From Stenotrophomonas maltophilia (lineage in GTDB: Bacteria > Pseudomonadota > Gammaproteobacteria > Xanthomonadales > Xanthomonadaceae), in assembly GCA_002386405.1 (NCBI GenBank), contig DGIP01000079.1, positions 1-12,102 of the forward strand: DNA of 12,102 bases. Direction: 5' to 3'. The notes below the pieces were generated by a model. It had not been told where the DNA came from. It ran no database searches and worked only from the letters and a program-made list of their open reading frames with translations. Below are positions 1-8,246 of this stretch, piece after piece. The first letter of the stretch is position 1; every line of letters starts with the position of its first letter. A program made the position numbers and the translations under genes.

Positions 1-536
1 GCGGCTTCGTGCAGAGCCGCGGGTATCTTGAGCAGCGCCGGCTCAACCAGCTGCTCAAGCAGGCGCAGTCCGAAGCCCTGGCGCTGCGCGATGAATTCAC
101 CGCCCAGCGGCCGATCGGCCGCGACCTGCAGCTCACCACCAGCCGCCTGCGCTCGTGGTCGCAGTGGAAACTGCATGACCCGCGCAGCGCCCATGTCGAT
201 GGCAGCGTGCAACGCAACGATGCCGCCAGCATTTCGCTGGAAAGCGTCGGCGACCTGGTGGCCTCGTCGGAAATCGACTTCCGCACCCTGCGCCGCGACC
301 TCCACGACCTGCTGGCCATCCAGCCGAAACTGAGCATTGCCCAGGCGCTGTCGCAGCGCGAGGCGCCGCAGGGGTTGGGCAGCGTGATCGGCTACCTGTC
401 GCTGGGCACGCGCCACGGCACGGTGGTGGAAGGCGAACAGGAAACCGCGCATTGGCGCGGCGGCGATGGACAGTGGCGGCGGGCCCGTATCCCGTTGGTT
501 TGGTTCACCCAGGAGAAACGCCATGAACTGGCATGA
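1..536 (+). CDS. jetA: JetA/MksF-type SMC-complex subunit (DUF3375), C-terminal part, cut by window edge
   Basis: Only the C-terminal ~178 residues are present. The frame is open from base 3 (reading [13 protein letters not shown]...), so the true start lies upstream; the GTG at 9 is an internal valine codon. The segment has the features of the end of DUF3375 proteins: a helical, Arg/Leu/Gln-rich stretch, then a Trp-containing SQWKLHDPR motif, then a short beta-rich tail ending near IPLVWF. In Wadjet this family is the kleisin-like subunit that bridges the SMC ATPase heads; the Mks equivalent is MksF. The assignment rests on the fragment plus the order of the next two genes (DUF4194, then an SMC-like ATPase), which is the jetABC order. 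The stop at 534-536 lies inside the next gene, a 14-base overlap, so the two are probably translationally coupled. DUF3375 proteins are usually around 480-500 residues, so roughly two thirds is missing here because of the window edge, not through degradation. Confidence 0.85.
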   Translation, partial: GFVQSRGYLEQRRLNQLLKQAQSEALALRDEFTAQRPIGRDLQLTTSRLRSWSQWKLHDPRSAHVDGSVQRNDAASISLESVGDLVASSEIDFRTLRRDLHDLLAIQPKLSIAQALSQREAPQGLGSVIGYLSLGTRHGTVVEGEQETAHWRGGDGQWRRARIPLVWFTQEKRHELA

Positions 537-1224
537 AGATTCCAACGACGCCGCCCTGATCGACGGCGACGCACCCGACCTCGACGCAGAGCCGGTCGTG
601 GTCACGCCGCTGCCGCGGCGGAACAACGACGTCTACTACCTGGGTGACACAGGCCGCCTCCCGCTGGAAGGGCGCCGCGCGCTGTGCCAGCTGCTGATCG
701 GCCCCAGCATCGATCAACTGCGCCACCCCAAGCTGTGGCCGGCACTGATCCGCAGCGAAGCGGCCATCCGCTCGTCGCTGGCCGACCTGTTCCTGGAACT
801 GGTGCTGGACCGCGACAGCGGCGTGGCGTTCACCCGCCAGGCCGACACCGAAGACGTTGAAGCACCGGTACTGCTGCGCAGCTCGCCGTTGACCTTCATC
901 GACTCGGTGCTGCTGCTGTACCTGCGCCAGCAGCTGGCCGAAGCCGACGCCCGCGGCAATCGCGCCGTCGTGGCCGACACCGAGATGGCCGAAGCCCTGG
1001 CGATCTATGAGAAGAACCTCTCCACCGACCGCGCCGGGTTCAACCGTCGCGTCGCGGCGGCGGTGCAGAAGATGAAAGAGAACCACATCCTGACCCGCCT
1101 GGCGGGCCAGGAAGACCGGCACGAAGTATCGCCCGCACTGAAGCTGCTGTTCTCCGCCGAAGACGTGTCCGCACTCTCGTCGGTGTACCGCCAGCTGCGC
1201 GAAACCCCTGCTGCCAAAGCCTGA
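523..1224 (+). CDS. jetB: JetB/MksE-type SMC-complex subunit (DUF4194)
   Basis: This 233-residue protein is the small winged-helix (KITE-like) accessory subunit that pairs with JetA and JetC in Wadjet, or MksE in Mks condensins. I chose the ATG at 523 because a strong Shine-Dalgarno AGGAGA (511-516) sits six bases upstream. An earlier in-frame ATG at 466 would add 19 residues buried in jetA and has no such site. The N-terminus is acidic (many Asp/Glu in the first 25 residues). The middle carries the family-typical helical blocks around [20 protein letters not shown] and [19 protein letters not shown], and a probable winged helix follows near the C-terminus ([16 protein letters not shown]). 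It overlaps jetA by 14 bases and lies 19 bases before jetC, so one transcript is likely. DUF4194 membership is recognised from pattern and gene order, not from a profile search. Confidence 0.85.
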   Translation: MNWHEDSNDAALIDGDAPDLDAEPVVVTPLPRRNNDVYYLGDTGRLPLEGRRALCQLLIGPSIDQLRHPKLWPALIRSEAAIRSSLADLFLELVLDRDSGVAFTRQADTEDVEAPVLLRSSPLTFIDSVLLLYLRQQLAEADARGNRAVVADTEMAEALAIYEKNLSTDRAGFNRRVAAAVQKMKENHILTRLAGQEDRHEVSPALKLLFSAEDVSALSSVYRQLRETPAAKA

Positions 1225-1243
1225 ACGGAACGACCGATAACGC

Positions 1244-4200
1244 ATGGCCATCTCCAAGAACACTCCTGCCCTGTTCACCGAAGGGCTGCCGGACCCGCGC
1301 CAGCAGCAGTTCCGCATGCGCCGGCTGCAGGTGCACAACTGGGGCACCTTCAACGGCCTGACCGAAGTTCCGATCGCCGAGCGCGGCTTCCTGTTCGTCG
1401 GCCGTTCCGGCTCGGGCAAGTCGACCCTGCTCGATGCGATGTCGGCGATGCTGGTGCCGCCGTCGATCGTCGACTTCAACGCTGCCGCGCGCGAAGCCGA
1501 ACGCAGCGGCCGCGACCGCAACCTGGTGTCGTACGTGCGTGGCGCGTGGGCTGACCAGCAGGACCGTGGCACCGGCGAGATCGCCACCCAGTACCTGCGC
1601 AAGGGCGCCACCTGGACCGCGCTGGTGCTGGAGTACCGCGCCGGCGATGGTCGCGTGGTCAGCCTGGTGCGGCTGTTCTGGATCGCCGGCAACGGCGCGG
1701 CGGCGGCCGACGTGCGCAAGCACTACCTGATCGCCGAGCGCCCGTTCGATATCGCCAAGGACCTGGGCGGCTTCGACCTGGACCTGCGCAAGCTCAAGCA
1801 GCGCCTGGGCGATGTGCATCATTTCGACAGCTTCACCGGCTACGCCGAGCGCTTCCGGCACCTGCTGGGCATCGACAATGAAATGGCACTGCGCCTGCTG
1901 CATAAAACGCAGTCGGCCAAGAACCTGGGCGACCTGAACGTCTTCCTGCGCGACTTCATGCTGGATACGCCGCGGACCTTCGATGCCGCCGAACGACTGG
2001 TCAGCGACTTCGCCGAACTCGATGGCGCGCACAAGTCGGTGGTCACCGCCCGCCTGCAGGTGGAAACCCTGCTGCCGGCGCGCGCGCTGCATGCCGAACT
2101 GAAGGCGATGAACCTGCAGCGTGCCGACGAGGAGACGCTCAAGCTGGGCCTGGACAGTTTCCGCGAATCGCGCCTGCAGCTGCTGCTGGAGAAGCGCCTG
2201 CAGGAAATCGACGTGCGCAACCGCGGGCTGCAGGGCGAAGAAACCCAGCGCCGCCAGGCCCTGGGCAACCATGAGGAGCACCTGGCCGAGCTCGAGCTGC
2301 AGCGTCGCCAGCAGGGCGGCGAGCGCATCGAAGAACTCGAACGCGAACAGGGCCGTGCCCAGGCCGAGCAGGATCGCCGCCAGTCCAAGCGCGAACAGGC
2401 GCGCCAAGCTGCGGCCAAGCTGCAGAATGAACTTCCCGATGATGCCCATGCATTCGCTGCGCTGATCGCGCGCGCGCAGGGCGAACTCGACAATCGCCAG
2501 CAGGCCGCCGCCGCGCTGGATGACGCCATCTCCGAGCGCCAGGCCGGCAAGCAGGACGATACCCGCCGTTTCGCCGACGTCCGCGCGGAACTGGAGGCCA
2601 TGGAGCGCAACCCCTCCAGCATTCCCGCGCCGCTGCAGAAGCTGCGCAGCCGGATGTCCGAAGAGACCGGCGTGCCCGAGGCGGCACTGCCGTTCGTGGG
2701 CGAGCTGATCCAGGTCCACGACGACCATGCAGCCTGGCAGGGCGCGATCGAGCGCGTGCTGTTCGGCTTCGCACAGTCGCTGCTGGTCGAAGACAAGCAC
2801 TACAACGAGATCAACGCCTGGGTGAATCGCACCCAGCTGGGCATGCGGCTGACCTACTACCGGGTCCGCCGCAACGACGACGCGATTGCACGCTCGCCGT
2901 CCGCGCGCTCGCTGCTGCACAAGCTCGAGCTGCGCGACAGCGTGTTCGAGCCGTGGCTGCGCCGCGAGCTGGGCAAGCGCTTCGACTATGAGTGCGTCGA
3001 TGCCAAGCAGCTGCGCGATGTCGAACGCGGCATCTCGCGCGAAGGCCAGGTCAAGCATCCCGGCGATCGCTTTGAAAAGGATGACCGCAGCGCGATCGGC
3101 GACCGCCGTCGCTGGCTGCTGGGCTTCAACAACCAGGAAAAGCTGGCGGTGTACCGCCGCGAGGCGCAGGAACTGGCGCAGCGCATTGCCGCCTGCGACG
3201 AGGATGTCGTGCGCCTGCGCGGCCAGCGTGACCTCGACAACGAGCGACGGCTGGCCTGCCACCAGCTGGTGAACGTGGTGTGGGAAGAGGTCGACGTCGC
3301 CACCGCGCTGCAACGCCTGCAGGACATTGAAACCGCGCTGCGCGAACTGCGCGAAGGCAATACCGACCTGGCCCGCCTGGCCCAGCAGATCGACCAGGCG
3401 CGTGCGGACATCGTGCAGGCGCGCCGCACCTACGAAGACACCCGGGTCGAACTCATCCAGCTCTCGCGCGAACGCGACAAGCTCGATGCCCAGCGCCAGC
3501 GCAGCCGCGCCCTGGTGCTGCCGGCGCTGGGCGCCACCCAGGAAGCCGGGCTGAAGAAGCGCCTGGACATCCTCGGCGGGCTCAGCCTGGAAACGCTGGA
3601 AGCGCACATGCGCGAGATCAGCAAGGGCATCAACGAAAGCCTCGCCTCGTCCCAGCAGGACGTGCACCGGGTCGAGACCCAGCTGGTGGGCTGCTTCCGC
3701 CGCTTCGCGCAGGCATGGCCGGAGGAGTCCGGTGATTTCACCGCATCGGTGGCCTCCGCGGAGGATTACCTGGCCCGCCTGGCGCGGCTGGAACGCGATG
3801 GCCTGCCGCAGCACGAGGAGCGCTTCTTCGACCTGCTGCAGAACCAGAGCAAGAACAACCTGCTGGCCCTGCAGCGGCACAGCGCAGAAGCGCGCAAGTC
3901 GATCGGCCAGCGCCTGGATGAAGTCAACGCATCGCTGGAGCAGGTGCCGTTCAACCGCGGCACCCTGCTGACCATCGAGCTCAGCGACCGGCGCCTGCCG
4001 GAGGTGCTCGAATTCCACCAGCACCTGCGCGAAGTGCTGTCGCATCACCAGACCGAAGAGCGCGACGTCGCCGAGACCCAGTTCGCCGTGCTGCGCGAGC
4101 TGGTCAAGCGGTTGGGCTCGCAGGAAGGCGAGGACAAGCGCTGGCGCGAGAACGTGCTCGACGTGCGCCTGCATGTGGAGTTCATCGGTGTCGAGCTGGA

Positions 4201-4615
4201 CGCCGCCACCCGCCAGCAGGTCGAGATCTACCGCAGCGGCGCCGGCAAGTCCGGTGGCCAGCGGCAGAAGCTGGCCACCACCTGCCTGGCGGCGGCGCTG
4301 CGCTACCAGCTCGGCGGCGCCGACAGCCAGCTGCCCAGCTATGCCGCCGTGGTGCTGGACGAAGCGTTCGACAAGGCCGACAACGAGTTCACCGCCCTGG
4401 CGATGAACATCTTCGAGAACTTCGGCTTCCAGATGGTGGTGGCCACCCCGCTGAAATCAGTGATGACGCTGGAGCCCTTCATCGGCGGCGCCTGCTTCGT
4501 CGAGATCAGCGGCCGCCACGACTCCGGCGTGCTGTTGATCGAGTACGACGAGGAGGGCAAGCGGCTGAAGCTGCCCGAGCGCACCCGCGCGGTGGCGGAG
4601 CAGGTCGAGGACTGA
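1244..4615 (+). CDS. jetC: JetC/MksB-type SMC-like ATPase
   Basis: This 1123-residue protein is an SMC/SbcC/MukB-like motor, the DNA-extruding ATPase of Wadjet or Mks complexes. Its N-terminal head has a clean Walker A, GRSGSGKST at residues 53-61. A long charged, Glu/Arg/Gln-rich coiled-coil arm runs from about residue 280 to 450. A globular hinge-like part follows at about 455-600 (LPFVGELIQV, then VLFGFAQSLLVED). A second coiled-coil arm runs to about 950. The C-terminal head has the ABC signature KSGGQRQK (SGGQ at 1003-1006), and Walker B plus D-loop VVLDEAFDKAD around D1039-E1040. There is no CxxC zinc hook, so it is not SbcC/Rad50. All ATPase motifs are intact and the length suits JetC/MksB. 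The ATG at 1244 follows jetB by 19 bases with only a weak GGAA-type site. The stop is 5 bases from the end of the convergent permease gene, leaving no room for a JetD gene downstream. Confidence 0.9.
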   Translation: MAISKNTPALFTEGLPDPRQQQFRMRRLQVHNWGTFNGLTEVPIAERGFLFVGRSGSGKSTLLDAMSAMLVPPSIVDFNAAAREAERSGRDRNLVSYVRGAWADQQDRGTGEIATQYLRKGATWTALVLEYRAGDGRVVSLVRLFWIAGNGAAAADVRKHYLIAERPFDIAKDLGGFDLDLRKLKQRLGDVHHFDSFTGYAERFRHLLGIDNEMALRLLHKTQSAKNLGDLNVFLRDFMLDTPRTFDAAERLVSDFAELDGAHKSVVTARLQVETLLPARALHAELKAMNLQRADEETLKLGLDSFRESRLQLLLEKRLQEIDVRNRGLQGEETQRRQALGNHEEHLAELELQRRQQGGERIEELEREQGRAQAEQDRRQSKREQARQAAAKLQNELPDDAHAFAALIARAQGELDNRQQAAAALDDAISERQAGKQDDTRRFADVRAELEAMERNPSSIPAPLQKLRSRMSEETGVPEAALPFVGELIQVHDDHAAWQGAIERVLFGFAQSLLVEDKHYNEINAWVNRTQLGMRLTYYRVRRNDDAIARSPSARSLLHKLELRDSVFEPWLRRELGKRFDYECVDAKQLRDVERGISREGQVKHPGDRFEKDDRSAIGDRRRWLLGFNNQEKLAVYRREAQELAQRIAACDEDVVRLRGQRDLDNERRLACHQLVNVVWEEVDVATALQRLQDIETALRELREGNTDLARLAQQIDQARADIVQARRTYEDTRVELIQLSRERDKLDAQRQRSRALVLPALGATQEAGLKKRLDILGGLSLETLEAHMREISKGINESLASSQQDVHRVETQLVGCFRRFAQAWPEESGDFTASVASAEDYLARLARLERDGLPQHEERFFDLLQNQSKNNLLALQRHSAEARKSIGQRLDEVNASLEQVPFNRGTLLTIELSDRRLPEVLEFHQHLREVLSHHQTEERDVAETQFAVLRELVKRLGSQEGEDKRWRENVLDVRLHVEFIGVELDAATRQQVEIYRSGAGKSGGQRQKLATTCLAAALRYQLGGADSQLPSYAAVVLDEAFDKADNEFTALAMNIFENFGFQMVVATPLKSVMTLEPFIGGACFVEISGRHDSGVLLIEYDEEGKRLKLPERTRAVAEQVED

Positions 4616-4620
4616 CCTGC

Positions 4621-5397
4621 TCAGCCGGCGAACGTGTCCCAGCCCATCCGGGCGATCAGCACCACCACCAGGCCCACGAACAGCTTGCGGATGAACGGCG
4701 TGCCGCCGCGCAGCGCCAGCCGGGTCCCGACCACCGAACCGACGATGTTGGCGGTGGCCATCGGGATGGCGAACAGCCACAGGATGTTACCGGTCGGCAC
4801 GAAGAACGAGATCGCGGCCACGTTGGTGGCCAGGTTGACCACCTTCGAGGCAGCCGAGGCGCGCAGGAAATCCAGCCCGAAGAAGCGCACGAACAGGAAG
4901 ATCAGGAAGCTGCCGGTGCCCGGCCCGAAGAAGCCGTCGTAGAAGCCGATCACCGCGCCGATCGCCAGCGCGGTGGCCAGCTCCCTGCGGCCGATCTCGC
5001 GCGGCCGGTGCAGCGCGCCGAAGTCCTTCTTCCACAGCGTGTAACCCAGCATCGCCACCAGCAGCACCAGCACCAGCGGGCGCACCGCGTCCTTGGGCAG
5101 CAGGCTGACCGCCGTGGCCCCGGCGAACGAGAACACGAACGCCGTGGCCGCCGCGAACAGTACCGGTCGCCACGGGAAGCGCACGTTGCGCGCGTAGCGG
5201 AACGCCGCTGCGGCGGTGCCGAACATCGAGCTGAACTTGTTGGTACCAAACAGCATCGCCGGGGTGTGCTGCGGCAGCACCGTGAACAGCCCGGGCAGCT
5301 GCACCAACCCACCGCCCCCCACGGCGGCATCGACCAGGCCGGCGATGAAGGCGATCGCCACCAACCACAACAGTTCAGGGGGAACCAGCTCGAACAC
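4621..5397 (-). CDS. TSUP family (TauE/SafE, YfcA-like) membrane permease
   Basis: This 258-residue, very hydrophobic protein has about 7-8 predicted membrane helices. Family hallmarks are visible: [14 protein letters not shown] just after the first helix, [14 protein letters not shown] in the first half, and the internally repeated counterpart [15 protein letters not shown] followed by [10 protein letters not shown] in the second half. This two-fold repeat is typical of TauE/SafE (formerly DUF81) transporters, which move sulfur-containing anions or organic acids across the inner membrane. The substrate cannot be told from sequence; E. coli YfcA is the closest type I recognise. The start is a GTG at 5397. 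An in-frame TGA four codons upstream rules out a longer protein, and no good ribosome binding site is visible. It converges on jetC with a 5-base gap and is unlikely to be functionally tied to it. Confidence 0.88.
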   Translation of the reverse strand: MFELVPPELLWLVAIAFIAGLVDAAVGGGGLVQLPGLFTVLPQHTPAMLFGTNKFSSMFGTAAAAFRYARNVRFPWRPVLFAAATAFVFSFAGATAVSLLPKDAVRPLVLVLLVAMLGYTLWKKDFGALHRPREIGRRELATALAIGAVIGFYDGFFGPGTGSFLIFLFVRFFGLDFLRASAASKVVNLATNVAAISFFVPTGNILWLFAIPMATANIVGSVVGTRLALRGGTPFIRKLFVGLVVVLIARMGWDTFAG

Positions 5398-5444
5398 GGC
5401 AGCGCATCACGGCGGAAAGCGCGCCAGCATACGCCTCCTCGCGG

Positions 5445-5450
5445 CACAAT
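5445..5450 (+). promoter_or_regulatory. -10-like hexamer for a possible leaderless ychJ mRNA
   Basis: CACAAT (four to five of six matches to an extended TATAAT-like box) ends six bases before the ATG at 5457. Transcription starting about seven bases downstream of such a box would begin at the A of the ATG. No Shine-Dalgarno sequence lies in front of this gene, which agrees with leaderless translation. No convincing -35 box is visible about 17 bases upstream, so the call is tentative. Confidence 0.3.
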
Positions 5451-5456
5451 ACGCCC

Positions 5457-5846
5457 ATGACCCCTGCCGATCCCTGTCCCTGCGGCCGCCCCGTCGCCTA
5501 CGCCGCCTGCTGCGCCCGCTTCCACGCCGGTGAGCCCGCGCCCGATGCCGAGGCGTTGATGCGCTCGCGCTACAGCGCGTACGTGCAACAGCTGCCGGCG
5601 TACCTGTTGGCCAGCTGGCACCCCGATACCCGCCCCGAGACCCTGTCGCTCGACGAACCGGCCGGGCAGCGCACGCGCTGGCTGGGCCTGACCGTGCACG
5701 AACACACCCTGCAGGATGCCGACCACGCCCAGGTGCGCTTCACCGCGCGCTACCGGATCGGCGGCGGCAGCGCGGTGAAGATGCAGGAGCACAGCCGCTT
5801 CGTGCGCCTTGATGGGCGCTGGTTCTATCTCGACGCGCTGCCCTGA
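5457..5846 (+). CDS. ychJ: YchJ/UPF0225 family protein with SEC-C zinc motif
   Basis: This 129-residue cytosolic protein has an N-terminal SEC-C type zinc-binding motif: C7-P-C9-G10, then C18-C19, and H23 after a Phe. The body has the YchJ-family signature [10 protein letters not shown] (about residues 35-44) followed by an NTF2-like alpha/beta domain ending in [16 protein letters not shown]. The family's biochemical role is not established. E. coli YchJ is about 152 residues with a second SEC-C motif at its end; this shorter version has only the N-terminal one. It is divergent from the permease gene with a 59-base gap. The ATG at 5457 is directly followed by the conserved motif, so the start is secure, yet it has no Shine-Dalgarno site. 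Confidence 0.88.
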   Translation: MTPADPCPCGRPVAYAACCARFHAGEPAPDAEALMRSRYSAYVQQLPAYLLASWHPDTRPETLSLDEPAGQRTRWLGLTVHEHTLQDADHAQVRFTARYRIGGGSAVKMQEHSRFVRLDGRWFYLDALP

Positions 5847-5930
5847 TCGCCTATTCAACTTGAACGGCGTAACGCCACGTACGCCGCGCCATGACATCGC
5901 GCTCACCCATGCTCGCCGATCCTTCGTGCG

Positions 5931-7220
5931 ATGAACGCCGTCGTTGCCCCGCCTCCTTCCGCCGTCACCGCCGCCACCGCGCTGGCGGCCCAGTTCGCCC
6001 GGGTACGCGCCCGCAGCGTAGCCCTGGCCGCACCGCTCAGCGCCGAAGACGCGATGGTGCAGAGCATGCCCGATGCCAGCCCGAGCAAATGGCACCTGGC
6101 CCATACCACCTGGTTCTTTGAACGTTTCGTGCTGGCGACCCAGCCGGACTACGTGCCGTTCGACGCCGATTGGCATTACCTGTTCAACAGCTACTACCAG
6201 AGCATCGGCCCGGCGCATGCCCGGCCGCAGCGCGGCCTGCTGTCACGGCCGTCACTGGACGAGGTGCTGCGCTTCCGCAGCCTGGTCGACCAGCGCGTGC
6301 TGGCGGCGCTGCAGGCGGATGCACTGGATGAGCAGGCCATCCGGCAGTTGATGCTGGGCCTGCACCACGAACAGCAGCACCAGGAGCTGCTGCTCACCGA
6401 CATCAAGCACGCGCTGTGGAGCAACCCGCTGCAGCCGGCCTACCGCGACGACCTGCCGCGCAGCACCGGCACCGCCTCGCCGCTGGCGTGGTTCCACAGC
6501 CCCGAGCAGATCGTCGAGATCGGCGCGCCCGCGTGGCCGGCGCATGCCGCGTTCGCTTACGACAACGAATCACCGGTGCACCGCGTGCTGGTGCCCGCCC
6601 ATGCACTGGCCAATCGCCCGGTCAGCAATGCCGAGTTCCGCCGCTTCGTCGAAGCAGGGGGGTATCGCGAGCCGGCCCATTGGATGAGCGAGGGTTGGAG
6701 CCTGTGCGAGCAGGAACATTGGCAGCACCCGCTGTACTGGGATGACGCGCTGGCGCTCGAGTTCACCCTGGCTGGCTGGCGCCCGCTCGACCCCGATGCA
6801 CCGGTCTGCCACCTCAGCTACTTCGAAGCCGACGCCTACGCCCGTTGGGCCGGTGCGCGCCTGCCCACCGAATTCGAATGGGAAGCGGCCGCCGCCGGGC
6901 AGGCGCCGCAGGGGAACTTCGCCGACAGCGAGCGCCTGCATCCGGCCGCACCCGACCACGACAGCGCACAGGGCCACGTGCAGCTGTTCGGCGATGTCTG
7001 GGAATGGACCAGCAGCGCCTACGGGGCCTATCCGGGCTTCCGCACCTTCGAGGGCAACCTCGGCGAATACAACGGCAAGTTCATGTGCGGGCAGTGGGTG
7101 CTGCGCGGCGGCAGCTGCGCCACCCCGGCCGACCACATCCGTCCCAGCTACCGCAATTTCTTCGCACCGTCGGCGCGCTGGCAGTTCGCCGGCCTGCGCC
7201 TGGCCAAGGATGCCGCATGA
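5931..7220 (+). CDS. egtB: Ergothioneine biosynthesis sulfoxide synthase EgtB
   Basis: This 429-residue non-haem iron enzyme joins a thiol (cysteine or gamma-glutamylcysteine) to hercynine and oxidises it to the sulfoxide. The N-terminal DinB-like domain carries the iron ligand motifs: KWHLAHTTWFFE (H58 as first ligand) and HHEQQHQE (H146 and H150 as the H-x3-H pair). The C-terminal half is an FGE-sulfatase (formylglycine-generating-enzyme-like) fold, with SYFEADAYARWAGARLPTEF, DVWEWTSSAYG and a closing WVLRGGSCAT...RPSYRNFF block. OvoA is ruled out because there is no fused methyltransferase and a separate egtD follows. Its TGA overlaps the egtD start (ATGA at 7217-7220), so the two are translationally coupled. 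The ATG at 5931 has no clear ribosome binding site; the next in-frame ATG (residue 42) is still upstream of the first His motif, so the exact N-terminus is uncertain. Thiol preference cannot be read with confidence, although no egtC is nearby, which hints at direct cysteine use. Confidence 0.93.
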   Translation: MNAVVAPPPSAVTAATALAAQFARVRARSVALAAPLSAEDAMVQSMPDASPSKWHLAHTTWFFERFVLATQPDYVPFDADWHYLFNSYYQSIGPAHARPQRGLLSRPSLDEVLRFRSLVDQRVLAALQADALDEQAIRQLMLGLHHEQQHQELLLTDIKHALWSNPLQPAYRDDLPRSTGTASPLAWFHSPEQIVEIGAPAWPAHAAFAYDNESPVHRVLVPAHALANRPVSNAEFRRFVEAGGYREPAHWMSEGWSLCEQEHWQHPLYWDDALALEFTLAGWRPLDPDAPVCHLSYFEADAYARWAGARLPTEFEWEAAAAGQAPQGNFADSERLHPAAPDHDSAQGHVQLFGDVWEWTSSAYGAYPGFRTFEGNLGEYNGKFMCGQWVLRGGSCATPADHIRPSYRNFFAPSARWQFAGLRLAKDAA

Positions 7221-8191
7221 GTACCGTCAGTGATGCCCTGGATGCGTTGACCGACCTGCAGCCCGATCGCGCGCGGATCACCGCCGACATCCTGCATGGT
7301 CTGTCCCAGCACCCGCGCCAGTTGCCGTCCAAGTATTTCTACGATGCGCGCGGCTCGCAGCTGTTCGAACAGATCACCCGCCAGCCCGAGTACTACCCCA
7401 CCCGCACCGAACTGCAGCTGCTGCAGCAGGTCAGCGCCGAGATCGCCCGCGCCGTGGGGCCGCACCTGCACGTGGTGGAACTGGGCAGTGGCAGTGGCCG
7501 CAAGACCGAGCTGCTGCTGCATGCACTGGCTGATCCGGTGGCCTACACCCCCATCGAGATCTCGCGCGCGGCCTTGCTCGACAGCGTGGCCCGGCTGGCC
7601 GAAGCGCTGCCGGAGATCGAGATGCTGCCGGTCTGCGCTGATTTCACCCGCCCGGTAACGCTGCCCGAACCGCAGCGCGAACCGGCACGCCGGCTGCTGT
7701 TCTTCCCCGGTTCCACGCTCGGCAACTTCGCCCACGACGATGCCGTGGCGCTGCTCGATGCCATGCGCCAGACCATGGGGTCCACCGGGCTGGCGCTGAT
7801 CGGCATCGACCTGCACAAGGACCCGGCGCTGATCGAAGCGGCTTACAACGACGCGGCCGGGGTCACCGCAGCGTTCACCCTCAACCTGCTGCGCCGGCTC
7901 AACCGCGAGATCGGCAGCGACTTCGACCTGGACGGCTTCGAGCACCGCGCGCGCTACAGCGTGCCGCGCCTGCGCATTGAAACCGAGCTCGTCAGCCGTT
8001 GCGCACAGCAGGTGCACGTGGCCGGCCGCGCGTTCGATTTCGCCGACGGGGAAGCGATGACGGTGGAATACAGCCACAAATACACCGACGCCGCCTTCGG
8101 GGCGCTGATCGCCGAGGCCGGCCTGCGCGTGCGCATGCAGTGGAATGCCGATGCCCCCGCCTTCGGTCTGCGGTTGCTGGAACGGGCCTGA
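7217..8191 (+). CDS. egtD: L-histidine N-alpha-methyltransferase EgtD
   Basis: This 324-residue cytosolic, SAM-dependent enzyme trimethylates the alpha-amino group of histidine to make hercynine, the substrate of EgtB. The N-terminus has the family motif PSKYFYDARGSQLFEQI followed by EYYPTRTE (residues 37-64). The SAM-binding loop is VVELGSGSGRKTE (residues 86-98). FFPGSTLGNF and GIDLHKD follow. The histidine-binding stretch is TVEYSHKY, with E284 and S286 matching the Glu and Ser known to contact substrate in mycobacterial EgtD. Length matches the family (about 320). The ATG at 7217 overlaps the egtB stop as ATGA. A longer reading frame beginning at 6845 would run back through egtB in another frame and is not real. 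The pair encodes the two committed ergothioneine steps; the beta-lyase (EgtE) must be encoded elsewhere or replaced. Confidence 0.95.
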   Translation: MSTVSDALDALTDLQPDRARITADILHGLSQHPRQLPSKYFYDARGSQLFEQITRQPEYYPTRTELQLLQQVSAEIARAVGPHLHVVELGSGSGRKTELLLHALADPVAYTPIEISRAALLDSVARLAEALPEIEMLPVCADFTRPVTLPEPQREPARRLLFFPGSTLGNFAHDDAVALLDAMRQTMGSTGLALIGIDLHKDPALIEAAYNDAAGVTAAFTLNLLRRLNREIGSDFDLDGFEHRARYSVPRLRIETELVSRCAQQVHVAGRAFDFADGEAMTVEYSHKYTDAAFGALIAEAGLRVRMQWNADAPAFGLRLLERA

Positions 8192-8208
8192 ACCGCATGG
8201 GTTGCCGC

Positions 8209-8237
8209 TATGATGCGGTAACACTTGGCTGCAGGGA
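8209..8237 (+). promoter_or_regulatory. Possible -10 box and ribosome binding site before the transglycosylase gene
   Basis: TATGAT at 8209-8214 matches the sigma-70 -10 consensus in five of six positions and lies just after the egtD stop. AGGGA at 8233-8237 is a good Shine-Dalgarno nine bases before the ATG at 8247. The -35 region (around 8186-8191) does not resemble TTGACA. The gene may have its own promoter or be read through from egtBD (55-base gap). Confidence 0.35.
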
Positions 8238-8246
8238 TTCACGCCA

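Noticed and set aside
505..1719. Open frame of 404 codons on the - strand across jetB and the start of jetC
   Set aside because: Low-complexity antisense shadow spanning two well-supported genes and their junction; no family motif.
1040..4174. Very long (1044 codon) open frame on the - strand opposite jetC
   Set aside because: It lies antisense to a gene with clear SMC motifs. The translation is an Ala/Leu/Gln/His-rich mirror of GC-rich codon usage with no recognisable domain.
5866..5876. GGCGT-A-ACGCC inverted repeat upstream of egtB as an operator
   Set aside because: Only five bases per arm in GC-rich DNA, with no clear promoter around it. It could easily occur by chance.
4950..6218. Open frame of 422 codons on the - strand across the permease, ychJ and egtB
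   Set aside because: Runs through three supported genes. Its downstream half is the permease gene read in another frame, and its upstream half is antisense to ychJ and egtB.
6845..7216. N-terminal extension of EgtD back to 6845
   Set aside because: This part is egtB in a shifted frame and is Arg-rich. The family motif order begins after the ATG at 7217 and the length then fits EgtD.
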